From Gammaproteobacteria bacterium (GTDB lineage Bacteria > Pseudomonadota > Gammaproteobacteria > Pseudomonadales > Azotimanducaceae): a stretch of DNA of 35,572 bases. Location of the stretch: contig JAPOTD010000074.1 in assembly GCA_026709365.1 (NCBI GenBank), forward strand, positions 1-35,572, read 5' to 3'. Position numbers and translations under genes: made by a program. Below, one piece after another: positions 15,366 through 22,785 of the stretch. Every line of letters begins with the position of its first letter. Within the stretch, counting starts at the first letter, position 1. The notes beneath the pieces were generated by a model. It made no database searches, was not told where the DNA came from, and worked only from the letters and a program-made list of their open reading frames with translations.

Positions 15366-16207
15366 CCGTGGCGCTCCAACCGCTTTCCGGCGAACACGCC
15401 GCCAAGCTGGAAGCCCTCAAGGCCAGCCTGCGGGCGATGGACAGCGCCTTGGTCGCGTACTCGGGCGGCGTGGACAGTTCCTTGGTCGCCTTCCTGGCCG
15501 CCGAGGCTTTGGGTCCCAAGGCGCTGGCGGTCACCTCCGGCAGCGCCAGCCTCAAGCGCTCCGACCTAAGCCTGGCCAAACGCCTGGCCGGTGAGTGGGG
15601 CATGCGCCATCGAGTGATTGTCACCGACGAGCTCAGCAAGCCGGACTACCGCGCCAACCCGGTCAACCGCTGCTTCCACTGCAAGACCTCGCTGTACACG
15701 GCACTGGCGAACATGGCCCGGCAGGAGGGGTTTGCCGAAGTCCTGAACGGCACCAACACCGATGACCTCGGCGACCATCGGCCGGGCCTCATCGCCGCCC
15801 AGGACTTCGCCGTCCGCTCGCCCTTGGTGGAGGCGGACGTGGACAAGGCCGGGGTTCGCGCCTTGGCGGCCCATCTTGGCCTCGACAATGCCGGGAAGCC
15901 GCAGTCCGCCTGCCTGTCGAGCCGCTTCCCTTACGGCGCCTCGATCAGTGCCGAACGGCTTGCCCAGGTGGAGCGGGCCGAGGAGTGCCTGGCTCGGCTC
16001 GGCTTCGTTGAATTCCGGGTCCGCCACCACGAGGATGTCGCCCGCCTGGAGATTGGCGCTGACGAGCTCGGGCGGGCACTGGAGCTGCGCGATGCGCTGC
16101 AAGCCGAGATTCAGGCCTGCGGCTACCGCTTCGTTACCTTGGATCTTGGCGCCTTCCGCTCCGGATCATTGAACGAAGGCATCATCAAGGCGATCAACGT
16201 CAGATAG
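15362..16207 (+). CDS. larE: LarE, ATP-dependent sulfur transferase of nickel-pincer cofactor synthesis
   Basis: 281 residues from TTG 15362, overlapping the larB stop; GTG 15368 is an alternative. The PP-loop YSGGVDSS (Ser34-Ser40) binds ATP for adenylation of the pyridinium carboxylates. Three conserved cysteines, Cys104 and Cys107 (NRCFHCK) and Cys184 (SACLSSRFPYG), suggest the catalytic form that uses a [4Fe-4S] cluster, rather than the single-cysteine sacrificial form of Lactobacillus. That reading rests on cysteine number only. It is co-transcribed with larB and followed after 11 bp by a GNAT-like gene. Confidence 0.9.
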   Translation: MTVALQPLSGEHAAKLEALKASLRAMDSALVAYSGGVDSSLVAFLAAEALGPKALAVTSGSASLKRSDLSLAKRLAGEWGMRHRVIVTDELSKPDYRANPVNRCFHCKTSLYTALANMARQEGFAEVLNGTNTDDLGDHRPGLIAAQDFAVRSPLVEADVDKAGVRALAAHLGLDNAGKPQSACLSSRFPYGASISAERLAQVERAEECLARLGFVEFRVRHHEDVARLEIGADELGRALELRDALQAEIQACGYRFVTLDLGAFRSGSLNEGIIKAINVR

Positions 16208-16218
16208 GCGGAAGAACC

Positions 16219-17352
16219 TTGACCCTCGAAATCATCCCGGTGAGCAACAAGCGCCTGCTCAAGGCGTTCATCAAGGTGCCTTGGCCCATCTACAGGGACG
16301 ACGGCGCTTGGCGTGCGCCCTTGGTGATGGAGCGCTTGATGGCCCTCTCCCCGAAGTCGCCGGTGTTCGACCATTTGGACTGGCAGGCTTGGATCGCCCG
16401 ACGCGATGGCCGGCCGGTCGGCAGGATCACCGCCCAGATCGATGCCCTCCACCAAGCGCAGCACGATGAGGGCACGGGCTTCTTCGGGCTGATCGAGGGC
16501 GAGGATGACCCAGACCTGTTCGACACCCTGTTCAAGACCGCGGAGGATTGGCTGCGCCACCGGGGTATGCAGCGGATCATCGGCCCGATCAACCTGAACA
16601 TCAACCAGGAGATCGGGCTGCTCACCGAAGGCCACGACACCCCGCCCTACGTCATGATGGGCCACGCCCGTCCCTACTACCGTCAACGCATTGAGGCCCT
16701 AGGCTACCGGCCGTGCCAACACTTGCTCGCCTACGAAGCGGCGAACGCCTTTGAGGAGCCCCGAGCCATCGCCGCTCAGCGCAAACGGCTGGCGCGGCGC
16801 ATTGCGCTGCGGCCGTTGGACCGGGCCCGGAAGGCCGCGGACCTGGAACGGATGCGCAGCATCTTCAATGACGCCTGGGCGGACAACTGGGGCTTCGTGC
16901 CCTTCACCGAGCGGGAGTTTCAAGCCTTGGGCCAAGTGCTGTTGGCGGTGGTGCCGAACGACCTGATCTGGCTCGCCGAAATCGAGGGCGAAGCGGTGGG
17001 CTTCATCGTCATGCTGCCCAACATCAACGATGCGGTCGCCGACTTGAATGGCCGGCTGCTGCCGTGGGGATGGGCCAAGCTGCTGTGGCGGCTGAAGGCT
17101 CGGTTGCCGTCCAGCGGCCGGGTGCCGCTGATGGGCGTGCGCCGTCAACTGCAAGACGGCCCGCTCGGCGCCGGGGTCGCCATGAGCCTGATCCATCGAA
17201 CCGCCCAAGCCGCCTTGGGCCACGGCATCACCACCTCCGAGACCTCGTGGATACTTGAGGACAACAAGGGCATGCGGGCCATCATGGAGCGCATCGGCGG
17301 CGTGATCAGCAAGCGCTACACGGTGTACGAAAAGTCGCTGGTCCCGCCATGA
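16219..17352 (+). CDS. GNAT-fold acyltransferase family (often mislabelled dATP pyrophosphohydrolase); ceramide-synthase-like
   Basis: 377 residues from TTG 16219. Two GNAT-like halves are seen. The N-terminal one has WIARRDGRPVGRITAQIDAL and GFFGLIEGEDDPDLFDTLF, then RGMQRIIGPINLNINQEIGL. The C-terminal one has LAEIEGEAVGFIVMLPNIND and LGHGITTSETSWILEDNKGM. This architecture matches a proteobacterial family annotated in databases as dATP pyrophosphohydrolase. From memory it contains the bacterial ceramide synthase of Caulobacter, which N-acylates a sphingoid base. The gene is coupled by ATGA to a nucleotidyltransferase and then to a lipid kinase, which fits lipid acylation. The family assignment is fairly firm; the substrate is inferred. 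Confidence 0.7.
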   Translation: MTLEIIPVSNKRLLKAFIKVPWPIYRDDGAWRAPLVMERLMALSPKSPVFDHLDWQAWIARRDGRPVGRITAQIDALHQAQHDEGTGFFGLIEGEDDPDLFDTLFKTAEDWLRHRGMQRIIGPINLNINQEIGLLTEGHDTPPYVMMGHARPYYRQRIEALGYRPCQHLLAYEAANAFEEPRAIAAQRKRLARRIALRPLDRARKAADLERMRSIFNDAWADNWGFVPFTEREFQALGQVLLAVVPNDLIWLAEIEGEAVGFIVMLPNINDAVADLNGRLLPWGWAKLLWRLKARLPSSGRVPLMGVRRQLQDGPLGAGVAMSLIHRTAQAALGHGITTSETSWILEDNKGMRAIMERIGGVISKRYTVYEKSLVPP

Positions 17353-18266
17353 AGGCCGTCGTGCTGGCAGGAAGCCGTGCTGAGGAACGGCGCCTCGCGC
17401 CGTCTGAGGGCGGAAACCCGCTTCAGGCGGAACGCCTGTCTCGAGTGGGGTCGCGGAGCGAGGGCGGCCCGTCCTCAATGGGGCCGCAGGAGTGCGCTTC
17501 CGGCCAGGAAGCTGGAAGTGCGTTCCATGGAAGGCTCGGCGCAATGCGACCATCCCCCCTGACGCCGGTGGCGGGGATTCCCTCGCTCGTTCGGGTATTG
17601 CGGGCGCTGCGCGGCACCGAGGCGATCGACGGCGGCCTGCTGGCCGGCCCTGAGCAACGGCATGGCCAACATGCAGGCGCGGTCTCCAACCTGCTTGCCG
17701 CCGGGGACTTTGAGTGGACTGCGCCGGCGGCGGGGCCAGCCCAAAGCGCGCTCAAGGCCGTTCAGCAACTCGACACTTGGCCCATTCTGCTGACCACGGG
17801 CGACCACGCCCTCCTGACGGCGCCAACCATCGACAGCTTCTGCGCTGCGGCAGCCGTCCAGAACGCCGATTTGACGGTGGGCTTGGCGCCCCATCGCTTG
17901 GTCGCCGAGCGCTTTCCGGGCTTGAAGCGCACCCGGCTGCGCTTCGCCGACGGCCCCTATTGCGGCACCAACCTCTTCTACCTCCACAATGCCCGGGCGG
18001 CACGGGCCATCGCCTTCTGGATTGACGTGCAAGCCAACCGCAAGCGGCCCTGGCGAATCGTGCGGCGCTTCGGATTGCGCATCTTGGCTGCCTACGCCTG
18101 CGAGCGCTTGAGCGTCGATGGCGCTTTGGCCACAGCGTCCCGCTTGACCGACTGCTCCATCGGCTGGGTGGGCGTGTTGGATCCGGTTGCCGCCATTGAC
18201 GTGGACTCCGCCGCCGATCTTGAAGTTGCCGAACGGATACTGCGATGCCGGTCCCGCTCCTGTTGA
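17349..18266 (+). CDS. MobA-like NTP transferase with in-frame repeat insertion
   Basis: 305 residues, ATG overlapping the previous stop (ATGA). The N-terminal MKAVVLAGSR and the later TPVAGIPSLVRVLRALRG belong to a nucleotidyltransferase Rossmann fold. ILLTTGDHALLTAPTIDSF provides the metal-site Asp, and VLDPVAAIDVDSAADLEVAE the C-terminal signature. Between residues 11 and about 70 the protein reads like translated repeat DNA, and no lysine occurs where relatives have the conserved Lys before P-V-A-G. The protein is about 50 residues longer than usual. It may be inactive or altered, though the frame and couplings are preserved. A role in activating a headgroup for the neighbouring lipid kinase product is speculative. 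Confidence 0.65.
   Translation: MKAVVLAGSRAEERRLAPSEGGNPLQAERLSRVGSRSEGGPSSMGPQECASGQEAGSAFHGRLGAMRPSPLTPVAGIPSLVRVLRALRGTEAIDGGLLAGPEQRHGQHAGAVSNLLAAGDFEWTAPAAGPAQSALKAVQQLDTWPILLTTGDHALLTAPTIDSFCAAAAVQNADLTVGLAPHRLVAERFPGLKRTRLRFADGPYCGTNLFYLHNARAARAIAFWIDVQANRKRPWRIVRRFGLRILAAYACERLSVDGALATASRLTDCSIGWVGVLDPVAAIDVDSAADLEVAERILRCRSRSC
17379..17561 (+). repeat. repeat cluster inserted in frame within the NTP-transferase gene
   Basis: This stretch contains several short hairpins. It includes GGAGCGAGGGCGGCCCGTCC (from 17455), which recurs between genes at 22629-22651 (inverted) and 22683-22702. It also contains AGTGCGCTTCCGG paired with an imperfect inverted partner GGAAGTGCGTTCC (17490-17527). 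It replaces the conserved loop of the enzyme. The boundaries are estimated from where recognisable protein stops and resumes. Confidence 0.55.
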
Positions 18267-19090
18267 CCAACCCGAACGCAGGGCTCGGCGAACGCCAGCT
18301 CGCGTTTCCAGGGGAGCGCTTCGTGCTGGGCTCAGGGCCGCTTCCGGACCTGTCCCGCTTCAGCGTCCTGGTGCTTGCCGGTGGCGACGGCACCGTGCAG
18401 CGCACCCTGACCGAGGCTCTTGAGCTGACGCCGGCCAGCGCCCTGCCGCCCATTGCCGTGCTTCCGGCTGGACGCACCAACATGTCGGCGGTGGACATCA
18501 ATCACCACCGGCGCTTCACGCAGTGCGTCAAGGCGCTCGAGGCGATGCTGGACGGCGGAGTGCTGCCGCCAAGCACCACTCGGCCGCTCGTTCAGGTGGA
18601 CCAGGCCGACAGCCGCCAATACGGCTTGTTCTTCGGGCTGGGCGCGGTGTGCTTCGGGGTGGCTCATTGGAAAGGCGACCGCCCCGGCAGCCAGCTCGGC
18701 ACCACGTTGCGCACCGTTTGGTCCTCGGCAAAGGGCTACTTGGCCCCCAAGCATCAAACGGTCCGCTGGAACGGCGAGACCCGGCAGGTGTTTGCGATGA
18801 TCGCCACCTCCCTGAACCGGCTGCTCTTCGGCTGCCGTCCCTATTGGGGGGACGGCAAGGGGATGCACAACACCTGGGTGTTCGCCAACGCCCAAGGCCG
18901 GGTGCGGCGCAGCTTGCGGCTGCTCCGGGGCGATGCGTCCCTGGCCCGGCTGCCGGGCTACGCCAGCGGCAACCAAATCGACATCGAACTTGAGCTCGAC
19001 GGCCCGTACACCATTGACGGCGAGCTGTTCGAGAACCGGGGGCCGTTGCGGCTTTCCTTGAGCGAACCCTTGCGATGGCTGGCGCTGTGA
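18245..19090 (+). CDS. diacylglycerol/ceramide-kinase-like lipid kinase
   Basis: 281 residues. LLLTNPNAGLGE opens the DAGK catalytic domain, AGGDGT (Gly46-Thr50) is the nucleotide site, and LPAGRTNMSAVD replaces the usual PxGTxND loop. The C-terminal part YASGNQIDIELELDGPYTID followed by GELF is the usual lipid-kinase end. It overlaps the upstream gene by 22 bp and the downstream one by 16 bp. Proteins of this class phosphorylate diacylglycerol, sphingosine or, in Caulobacter, ceramide. Next to the GNAT-like gene a ceramide-type lipid is the favoured substrate, by inference only. Confidence 0.75.
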   Translation: MPVPLLLTNPNAGLGERQLAFPGERFVLGSGPLPDLSRFSVLVLAGGDGTVQRTLTEALELTPASALPPIAVLPAGRTNMSAVDINHHRRFTQCVKALEAMLDGGVLPPSTTRPLVQVDQADSRQYGLFFGLGAVCFGVAHWKGDRPGSQLGTTLRTVWSSAKGYLAPKHQTVRWNGETRQVFAMIATSLNRLLFGCRPYWGDGKGMHNTWVFANAQGRVRRSLRLLRGDASLARLPGYASGNQIDIELELDGPYTIDGELFENRGPLRLSLSEPLRWLAL

Positions 19091-19851
19091 ACAACCGGGG
19101 GGGCGGCGGGAGAGGCGGCGCGCCCAAGCCGCGGTTCGCAATCCGCTTGGGCAAGCTGGTCATGCGCGCCTTGGATGCCTTTCTCGCCCGCCACTCGCGC
19201 ATCGCCACCACGCCGTTCATTGATCGCAGCGCTTTTGCCTGGGTGCCCGTGCTGGAAGCCGAAGCCGCCGCCATCCGCGCCGAACTCAACGCCATCATGC
19301 GCCATCCCCAGGACATACCCACGTTCCATGAAATGTCGCCCGATCAAGTCCGCATCTCCAAGGGGGACAACTGGAGGACGTTCGTGATGCGCGTGTTTGG
19401 CCACCGGATCGACGACAACTGCGCCGCCTGCCCGAACACCGCAGCGCTCATCGACGCCCTGCCCGGCGTGCAGAACGCCTGGTTCTCGATTCTGGCCCCC
19501 GGCTACCACATCCCCCCCCACCGGGGACCGACCAAGGCCCTGGTGCGCTGCCACCTCGGCTTGCGGATTCCCGCCAACGCGGCGGACTGCTGGATTCGGG
19601 TGGGCGATCAGGTTCGCCAGTGGGAGGACGGCCGCTGCCTGCTGTTCGACGACACCTTTGAGCACGAGGTGCGCAACGACACCGCCGAATCCCGGGTGGT
19701 GCTGTTCCTGGACGTGGAGCGCCCCTTAAACGGCGCCGGGCAAGCCTGCCGAAAGCTGGTGCTGGCCCTGTTTCGGGCGACCGCCTACGTCAAGCGTCCG
19801 TTGGCCAACATCAAGCGCTGGAACCAAGGGCTGCGGGAAGGTGCTGACTGA
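19075..19851 (+). CDS. aspartyl/asparaginyl beta-hydroxylase-family Fe(II)/2-oxoglutarate oxygenase
   Basis: 258 residues. The double-stranded beta-helix core is clear: GYHIPPHRGPTKALVRCHLG with His149, then LLFDDTFEHEVRND with His197 as second iron ligand, and SRVVLFLD with Arg207 for 2-oxoglutarate. The N-terminal 70 residues contain a basic amphipathic stretch (RFAIRLGKLVMRALDAFLA) that may touch the membrane. Members of this family hydroxylate not only proteins but also lipid acyl chains (LpxO type). Its position after a lipid kinase and before a GMC oxidoreductase favours lipid hydroxylation. Confidence 0.8.
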   Translation: MAGAVNNRGGGGRGGAPKPRFAIRLGKLVMRALDAFLARHSRIATTPFIDRSAFAWVPVLEAEAAAIRAELNAIMRHPQDIPTFHEMSPDQVRISKGDNWRTFVMRVFGHRIDDNCAACPNTAALIDALPGVQNAWFSILAPGYHIPPHRGPTKALVRCHLGLRIPANAADCWIRVGDQVRQWEDGRCLLFDDTFEHEVRNDTAESRVVLFLDVERPLNGAGQACRKLVLALFRATAYVKRPLANIKRWNQGLREGAD

Positions 19852-21460
19852 CTTCGCCCAAGCCAAGGCACCCCGCGCCGCCCACGCCGATGTCTGCATC
19901 ATCGGCGCCGGCGCAGCCGGCATCACGCTGGCTCGAGGCTTGAGCGGCCAAGGTCTGCGCATCCTGCTGGTGGAGAGCGGCGGCTTGGACTACGGCCCCG
20001 AGAGCGCCGCCCTCGGCGTCGGCGAGAACGTCGGCGCGGCCTACTATCCACTTGAGGAGAGCCGCCTGCGGTTTTTCGGCGGCACTACCAACATCTGGGG
20101 CGGCCGCTGCGTCCCCTTGGACGAGATCGACTTTGCAGCGCGGGACTGGGTGGCGCACAGCGGCTGGCCCATTGAGGCGAAGGAACTGGCCGACGGCTAC
20201 CGCGCCGCCCACGCCGACTTGGGGCTGGGCGCCCTCGATGACGGCGCCGATGCCCAGCGCCGTTGGGGCGCACCTGCCCTGTCGATGAACGCCGCCCGCT
20301 TCACCAGCCGCTGCTGGCGCTTCGACCGGCAGCGAGAGCGCTTCCATGCCAAGCAGACCCAAGACGTGCTCAAGGCGCCGGACGTCGAAACGCTGATCAA
20401 CGCCACGGCCACGTGCCTCCAAGCCAACCCCGATCGTTCAGGCCTCGACCATGTGCTGGTGCGCAACGCGGACGGACATTCGGCAAGGATCAAGGCGCGC
20501 GCTTACGTGCTGGCTTGCGGCGGCATCGAGAACGCCCGCCTGCTGCTGGCCTCAAACGACGTGGAACCCCAGGGCATCGGCAACCGGCACGACCAAGTGG
20601 GGCGCTTCTTCATGGAACATCCCCATGGTCGCCTCGGCCGCATCCGCACCCGCAAGCCCTACCGTCTTTGGAACGCCTTCCGCATGCGCTTCCCGCCGGG
20701 CGGCATTCCCGTGGCGCCGGTGCTGCTGCCGACGCCCGCCCTGCAACGGGAGCGGGGCACGCTCAACACCGCCTTGACCTTCAAGTGGCAGCGCAATCCC
20801 GAAGCGGGCGTGCCCCGCGCCCGGCAGGCCTATCAGGCACTGAAGCACCAGCTGACGCCCGGACGCGGCAACCGGCGGCTCTGGCATGCCTACCGCGGGC
20901 TGCGATTCGCCTATGCGCGATCCCTGCGTCCGCTCGTCACCCGAGGCCTGATGCGGCTGCAGGACTTCCAACTCAGCGTCATGATCCGCGCTGAACAGGC
21001 GCCCAATCCCGCCAGCCGCGTCCTGCTCTCCACGCGCAAGGATGCGCTCGGCTGCGCCAAGGCGAACTTGGATTGGCGGCTTGGCGAACAGGACAAGCAC
21101 ACTCTGCGGGAGCTGGCAGATGCCCTGAACGAAGAGTTGGCGCGCCTCGATTTGGGCATTTTGGAGCCCTCGCCTTGGCTGGATGAACCCGGCCTCGATT
21201 GGCCCGTGGACGACACGGTGGGCAACCACCCCATCGGCGGCTATCACCATGCGGGCACCACCCGCATGAGCGCCGACCCGACTGATGGGGTAGTTGACCG
21301 CAGCTGCGCCGCCCACGGCTATCCCAACCTCTACATCCTTGGCAGTTCCGTGTTCCCCACTGCCGGCTGGGCCAACCCCACCCTGACCATCCTGGCATTG
21401 GCGCACCGCTTGAAGGCCCATCTGCTGCGCGAGCTCAAAAAAATATCGAATCTGGCCTAA
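19841..21460 (+). CDS. GMC-family FAD-dependent oxidoreductase
   Basis: 539 residues from GTG 19841, overlapping the oxygenase gene by 11 bp. ADVCIIGAGAAGITLARGL is the FAD Rossmann motif, with ESGG at the strand 2 end, and GGTTNIWGGRCVPLDEIDFA is characteristic of the GMC-like subgroup. The C-terminal GYHHAGTTRMSADP (His469/His470) and SVFPTAGWANPTLT (Asn512) hold the catalytic His-Asn pair. It oxidises an alcohol group. As last gene of the operon it could act on the hydroxyl introduced by the upstream oxygenase or on a long-chain base. No signal peptide is seen. Confidence 0.82.
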   Translation: MLTDFAQAKAPRAAHADVCIIGAGAAGITLARGLSGQGLRILLVESGGLDYGPESAALGVGENVGAAYYPLEESRLRFFGGTTNIWGGRCVPLDEIDFAARDWVAHSGWPIEAKELADGYRAAHADLGLGALDDGADAQRRWGAPALSMNAARFTSRCWRFDRQRERFHAKQTQDVLKAPDVETLINATATCLQANPDRSGLDHVLVRNADGHSARIKARAYVLACGGIENARLLLASNDVEPQGIGNRHDQVGRFFMEHPHGRLGRIRTRKPYRLWNAFRMRFPPGGIPVAPVLLPTPALQRERGTLNTALTFKWQRNPEAGVPRARQAYQALKHQLTPGRGNRRLWHAYRGLRFAYARSLRPLVTRGLMRLQDFQLSVMIRAEQAPNPASRVLLSTRKDALGCAKANLDWRLGEQDKHTLRELADALNEELARLDLGILEPSPWLDEPGLDWPVDDTVGNHPIGGYHHAGTTRMSADPTDGVVDRSCAAHGYPNLYILGSSVFPTAGWANPTLTILALAHRLKAHLLRELKKISNLA

Positions 21461-21467
21461 GCGAGGA

Positions 21468-21520
21468 GCGCGGAGTTTCGCGCCAGCGAAACTCCAACCG
21501 CGCCGGCTTCGCGGGTGCGC
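21468..21520 (+). repeat. dispersed palindromic repeat, family A copy 3
   Basis: GCGCGGAGTTTCGCG and the matching arm GCGAAACTCC (21472-21495) are identical to the copy at 2347-2370 apart from one loop base. It is followed by AACCGC and an imperfect GC hairpin to 21520. It starts 8 bp after the GMC stop codon, so its stem could end or protect the operon transcript. Confidence 0.75.
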
Positions 21521-21554
21521 ATCTGCTTGCCGCACGGGACATCCGTCGTCCTTA

Positions 21555-21709
21555 GGGAGCCTCTGACCAAGTCCCGTTCGTCCAGCGCTTCACGACTTGC
21601 GGATCGAAACGGTCCCGCGAGGCGGCGCTCCATCCGGAGGCGGAGCGGAATTCAGGCCGCAGATGCCGTGGGGCGCTCTGATCTTCCCGGACTTAATCAG
21701 AGAGGCTCC
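21555..21709. mobile_element. 155-bp MITE-like element with about 20-bp terminal inverted repeats
   Basis: The left end GGGAGCCTCTGACCAAGTCC (21555-21574) and the right end GGACTTAATCAGAGAGGCTC (21689-21708, plus C) are inverted copies with a few differences. They resemble IS5-group termini (GAGCCTCTGATTAAGTCC-like). No transposase frame fits inside. TTA precedes and TTG follows, compatible with an eroded 3-bp target duplication. It is probably an old non-autonomous derivative. Confidence 0.5.
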
Positions 21710-21823
21710 TTGGTGTCCTGCCCCAAGTTGGGCTTCTGAAGTGCGCCCTCGGTCGGGATGCTGCGCATCTGATTCATGGGCGGCTTCAACCCGGCATCAA
21801 GGCAAATCGATTAAACTGGAACG

Positions 21824-22564
21824 ATGAAAGTGATCGTTCTTTCCGCCGGCCAAGGCAAGCGGCTGCTGCCGTTGACCGAGGGCCGTCCCAAGTGCGCCTT
21901 GATGCTGGGCGAACGAACCGTGCTCGGCTGGCAGTTGGAGGCATTGGCGGCCGCCGGTGCCACCGAAGTGGTGGTGGCCACGGGCTTTCGCGCGGGGCTC
22001 ATCGGCCAACTCATCGACGGCTATGCCAAACTTGTCGTTCGCACGGCCCACAATCCCTTCTACGCCCACTGCGACAATCTTGGCACCTGCTGGGTGGTGC
22101 GCCATGAAATGACCGACCCGTTCGTCATCGTCAACGGCGACACCCTGTTCGAGCCCGAGGTCTTTGCCCGGCTGATCAACAGCCCGGACGACCATCCCAT
22201 CACCTTGGTCACCAACCTCAAGGACGGCTACGACGATGACGACATGAAGGTGATCGTCTGCGGCAACGAACTCAAGCAGGTGGACAAGAAGCTGCCCGCC
22301 AGCGAGGTTCACGGCGAGTCCATCGGCATGATCCGCTTCCAAGGTGACGGCCCTAGGCTTTTCCGGGAGCGGCTTGAATCGATGATGGCCGTGGAGTCCA
22401 CCTTGGGCCGTTGGTATCTGTCCGCCATCGACGCCTTGGCCGCCCAAGGCCATGTGGGCGTAGTCACCACCGGCAGCCATGACTGGTGCGAGATCGACGA
22501 CCGCAAGGACTTGGAGCACGCCCGCGCCACCGTGCCTCTGTGGTTTAAGGAGACATGCCTGTAA
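21824..22564 (+). CDS. phosphocholine-cytidylyltransferase-like sugar/alcohol nucleotidyltransferase
   Basis: 246 residues. MKVIVLSAGQGKRLLPLTEG with the following RPKC is the nucleotidyltransferase signature (Gly-rich loop, Arg, Lys). FYAHCDNLGTCWVVRHEM and FVIVNGDTLFEPEVF (metal Asp) resemble the LicC-type phosphocholine cytidylyltransferase branch rather than sugar-1-phosphate enzymes. TTGSHDWCEIDDRKDLEHAR ends the domain. It would form a CDP-alcohol for transfer to a lipid or glycan. It follows the lipid-tailoring operon on the same strand, separated by a MITE, and may originally have been part of it. Confidence 0.75.
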   Translation: MKVIVLSAGQGKRLLPLTEGRPKCALMLGERTVLGWQLEALAAAGATEVVVATGFRAGLIGQLIDGYAKLVVRTAHNPFYAHCDNLGTCWVVRHEMTDPFVIVNGDTLFEPEVFARLINSPDDHPITLVTNLKDGYDDDDMKVIVCGNELKQVDKKLPASEVHGESIGMIRFQGDGPRLFRERLESMMAVESTLGRWYLSAIDALAAQGHVGVVTTGSHDWCEIDDRKDLEHARATVPLWFKETCL

Positions 22565-22628
22565 GCACGCTTCAGCAGATGCTGAGTGAGTGCGCAAACC
22601 CGCTGCGTTGTCCCGGCGGATTTCCAAT

Positions 22629-22705
22629 CGAGGGCGGGACGCCCTCGCTCCGTGGGTCGTCGCCCGAACCCAGCGGATTCCCGGAGCGAGGGTGCCCCGT
22701 CCTAG
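22629..22705. repeat. family B repeat, two copies facing each other
   Basis: CGAGGGCGGGACGCCCTCGC (22629-22648) is the inverse of the GGAGCGAGGGCG-type unit, which appears again directly at 22683-22702 as GGAGCGAGGGTGCCCCGTCC. A third copy lies inside the NTP-transferase gene at 17455. The pair could fold into a long stem. The rest of the 22565-22785 gap shows no gene. Confidence 0.65.
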
Positions 22706-22785
22706 AAATGAACCAAGGAACTCCGCCCAATTTCGTTGACTGAATCTGGTTTAGGGGCATGTGAGGAAAAAGCCGTTGCGCCAGT

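Larger units (their letters stand above)
21461..21823. other. intergenic region without a supported gene
   Basis: This 363-bp gap holds a family A repeat (21468-21520), a MITE-like element (21555-21709) and about 115 bp before the next ATG. Small open frames here read through repeat sequence and resemble nothing. The last 30 bp before 21824 are AT-richer (AATCGATTAAACT) and probably contain the promoter of the cytidylyltransferase-like gene. Confidence 0.6.
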
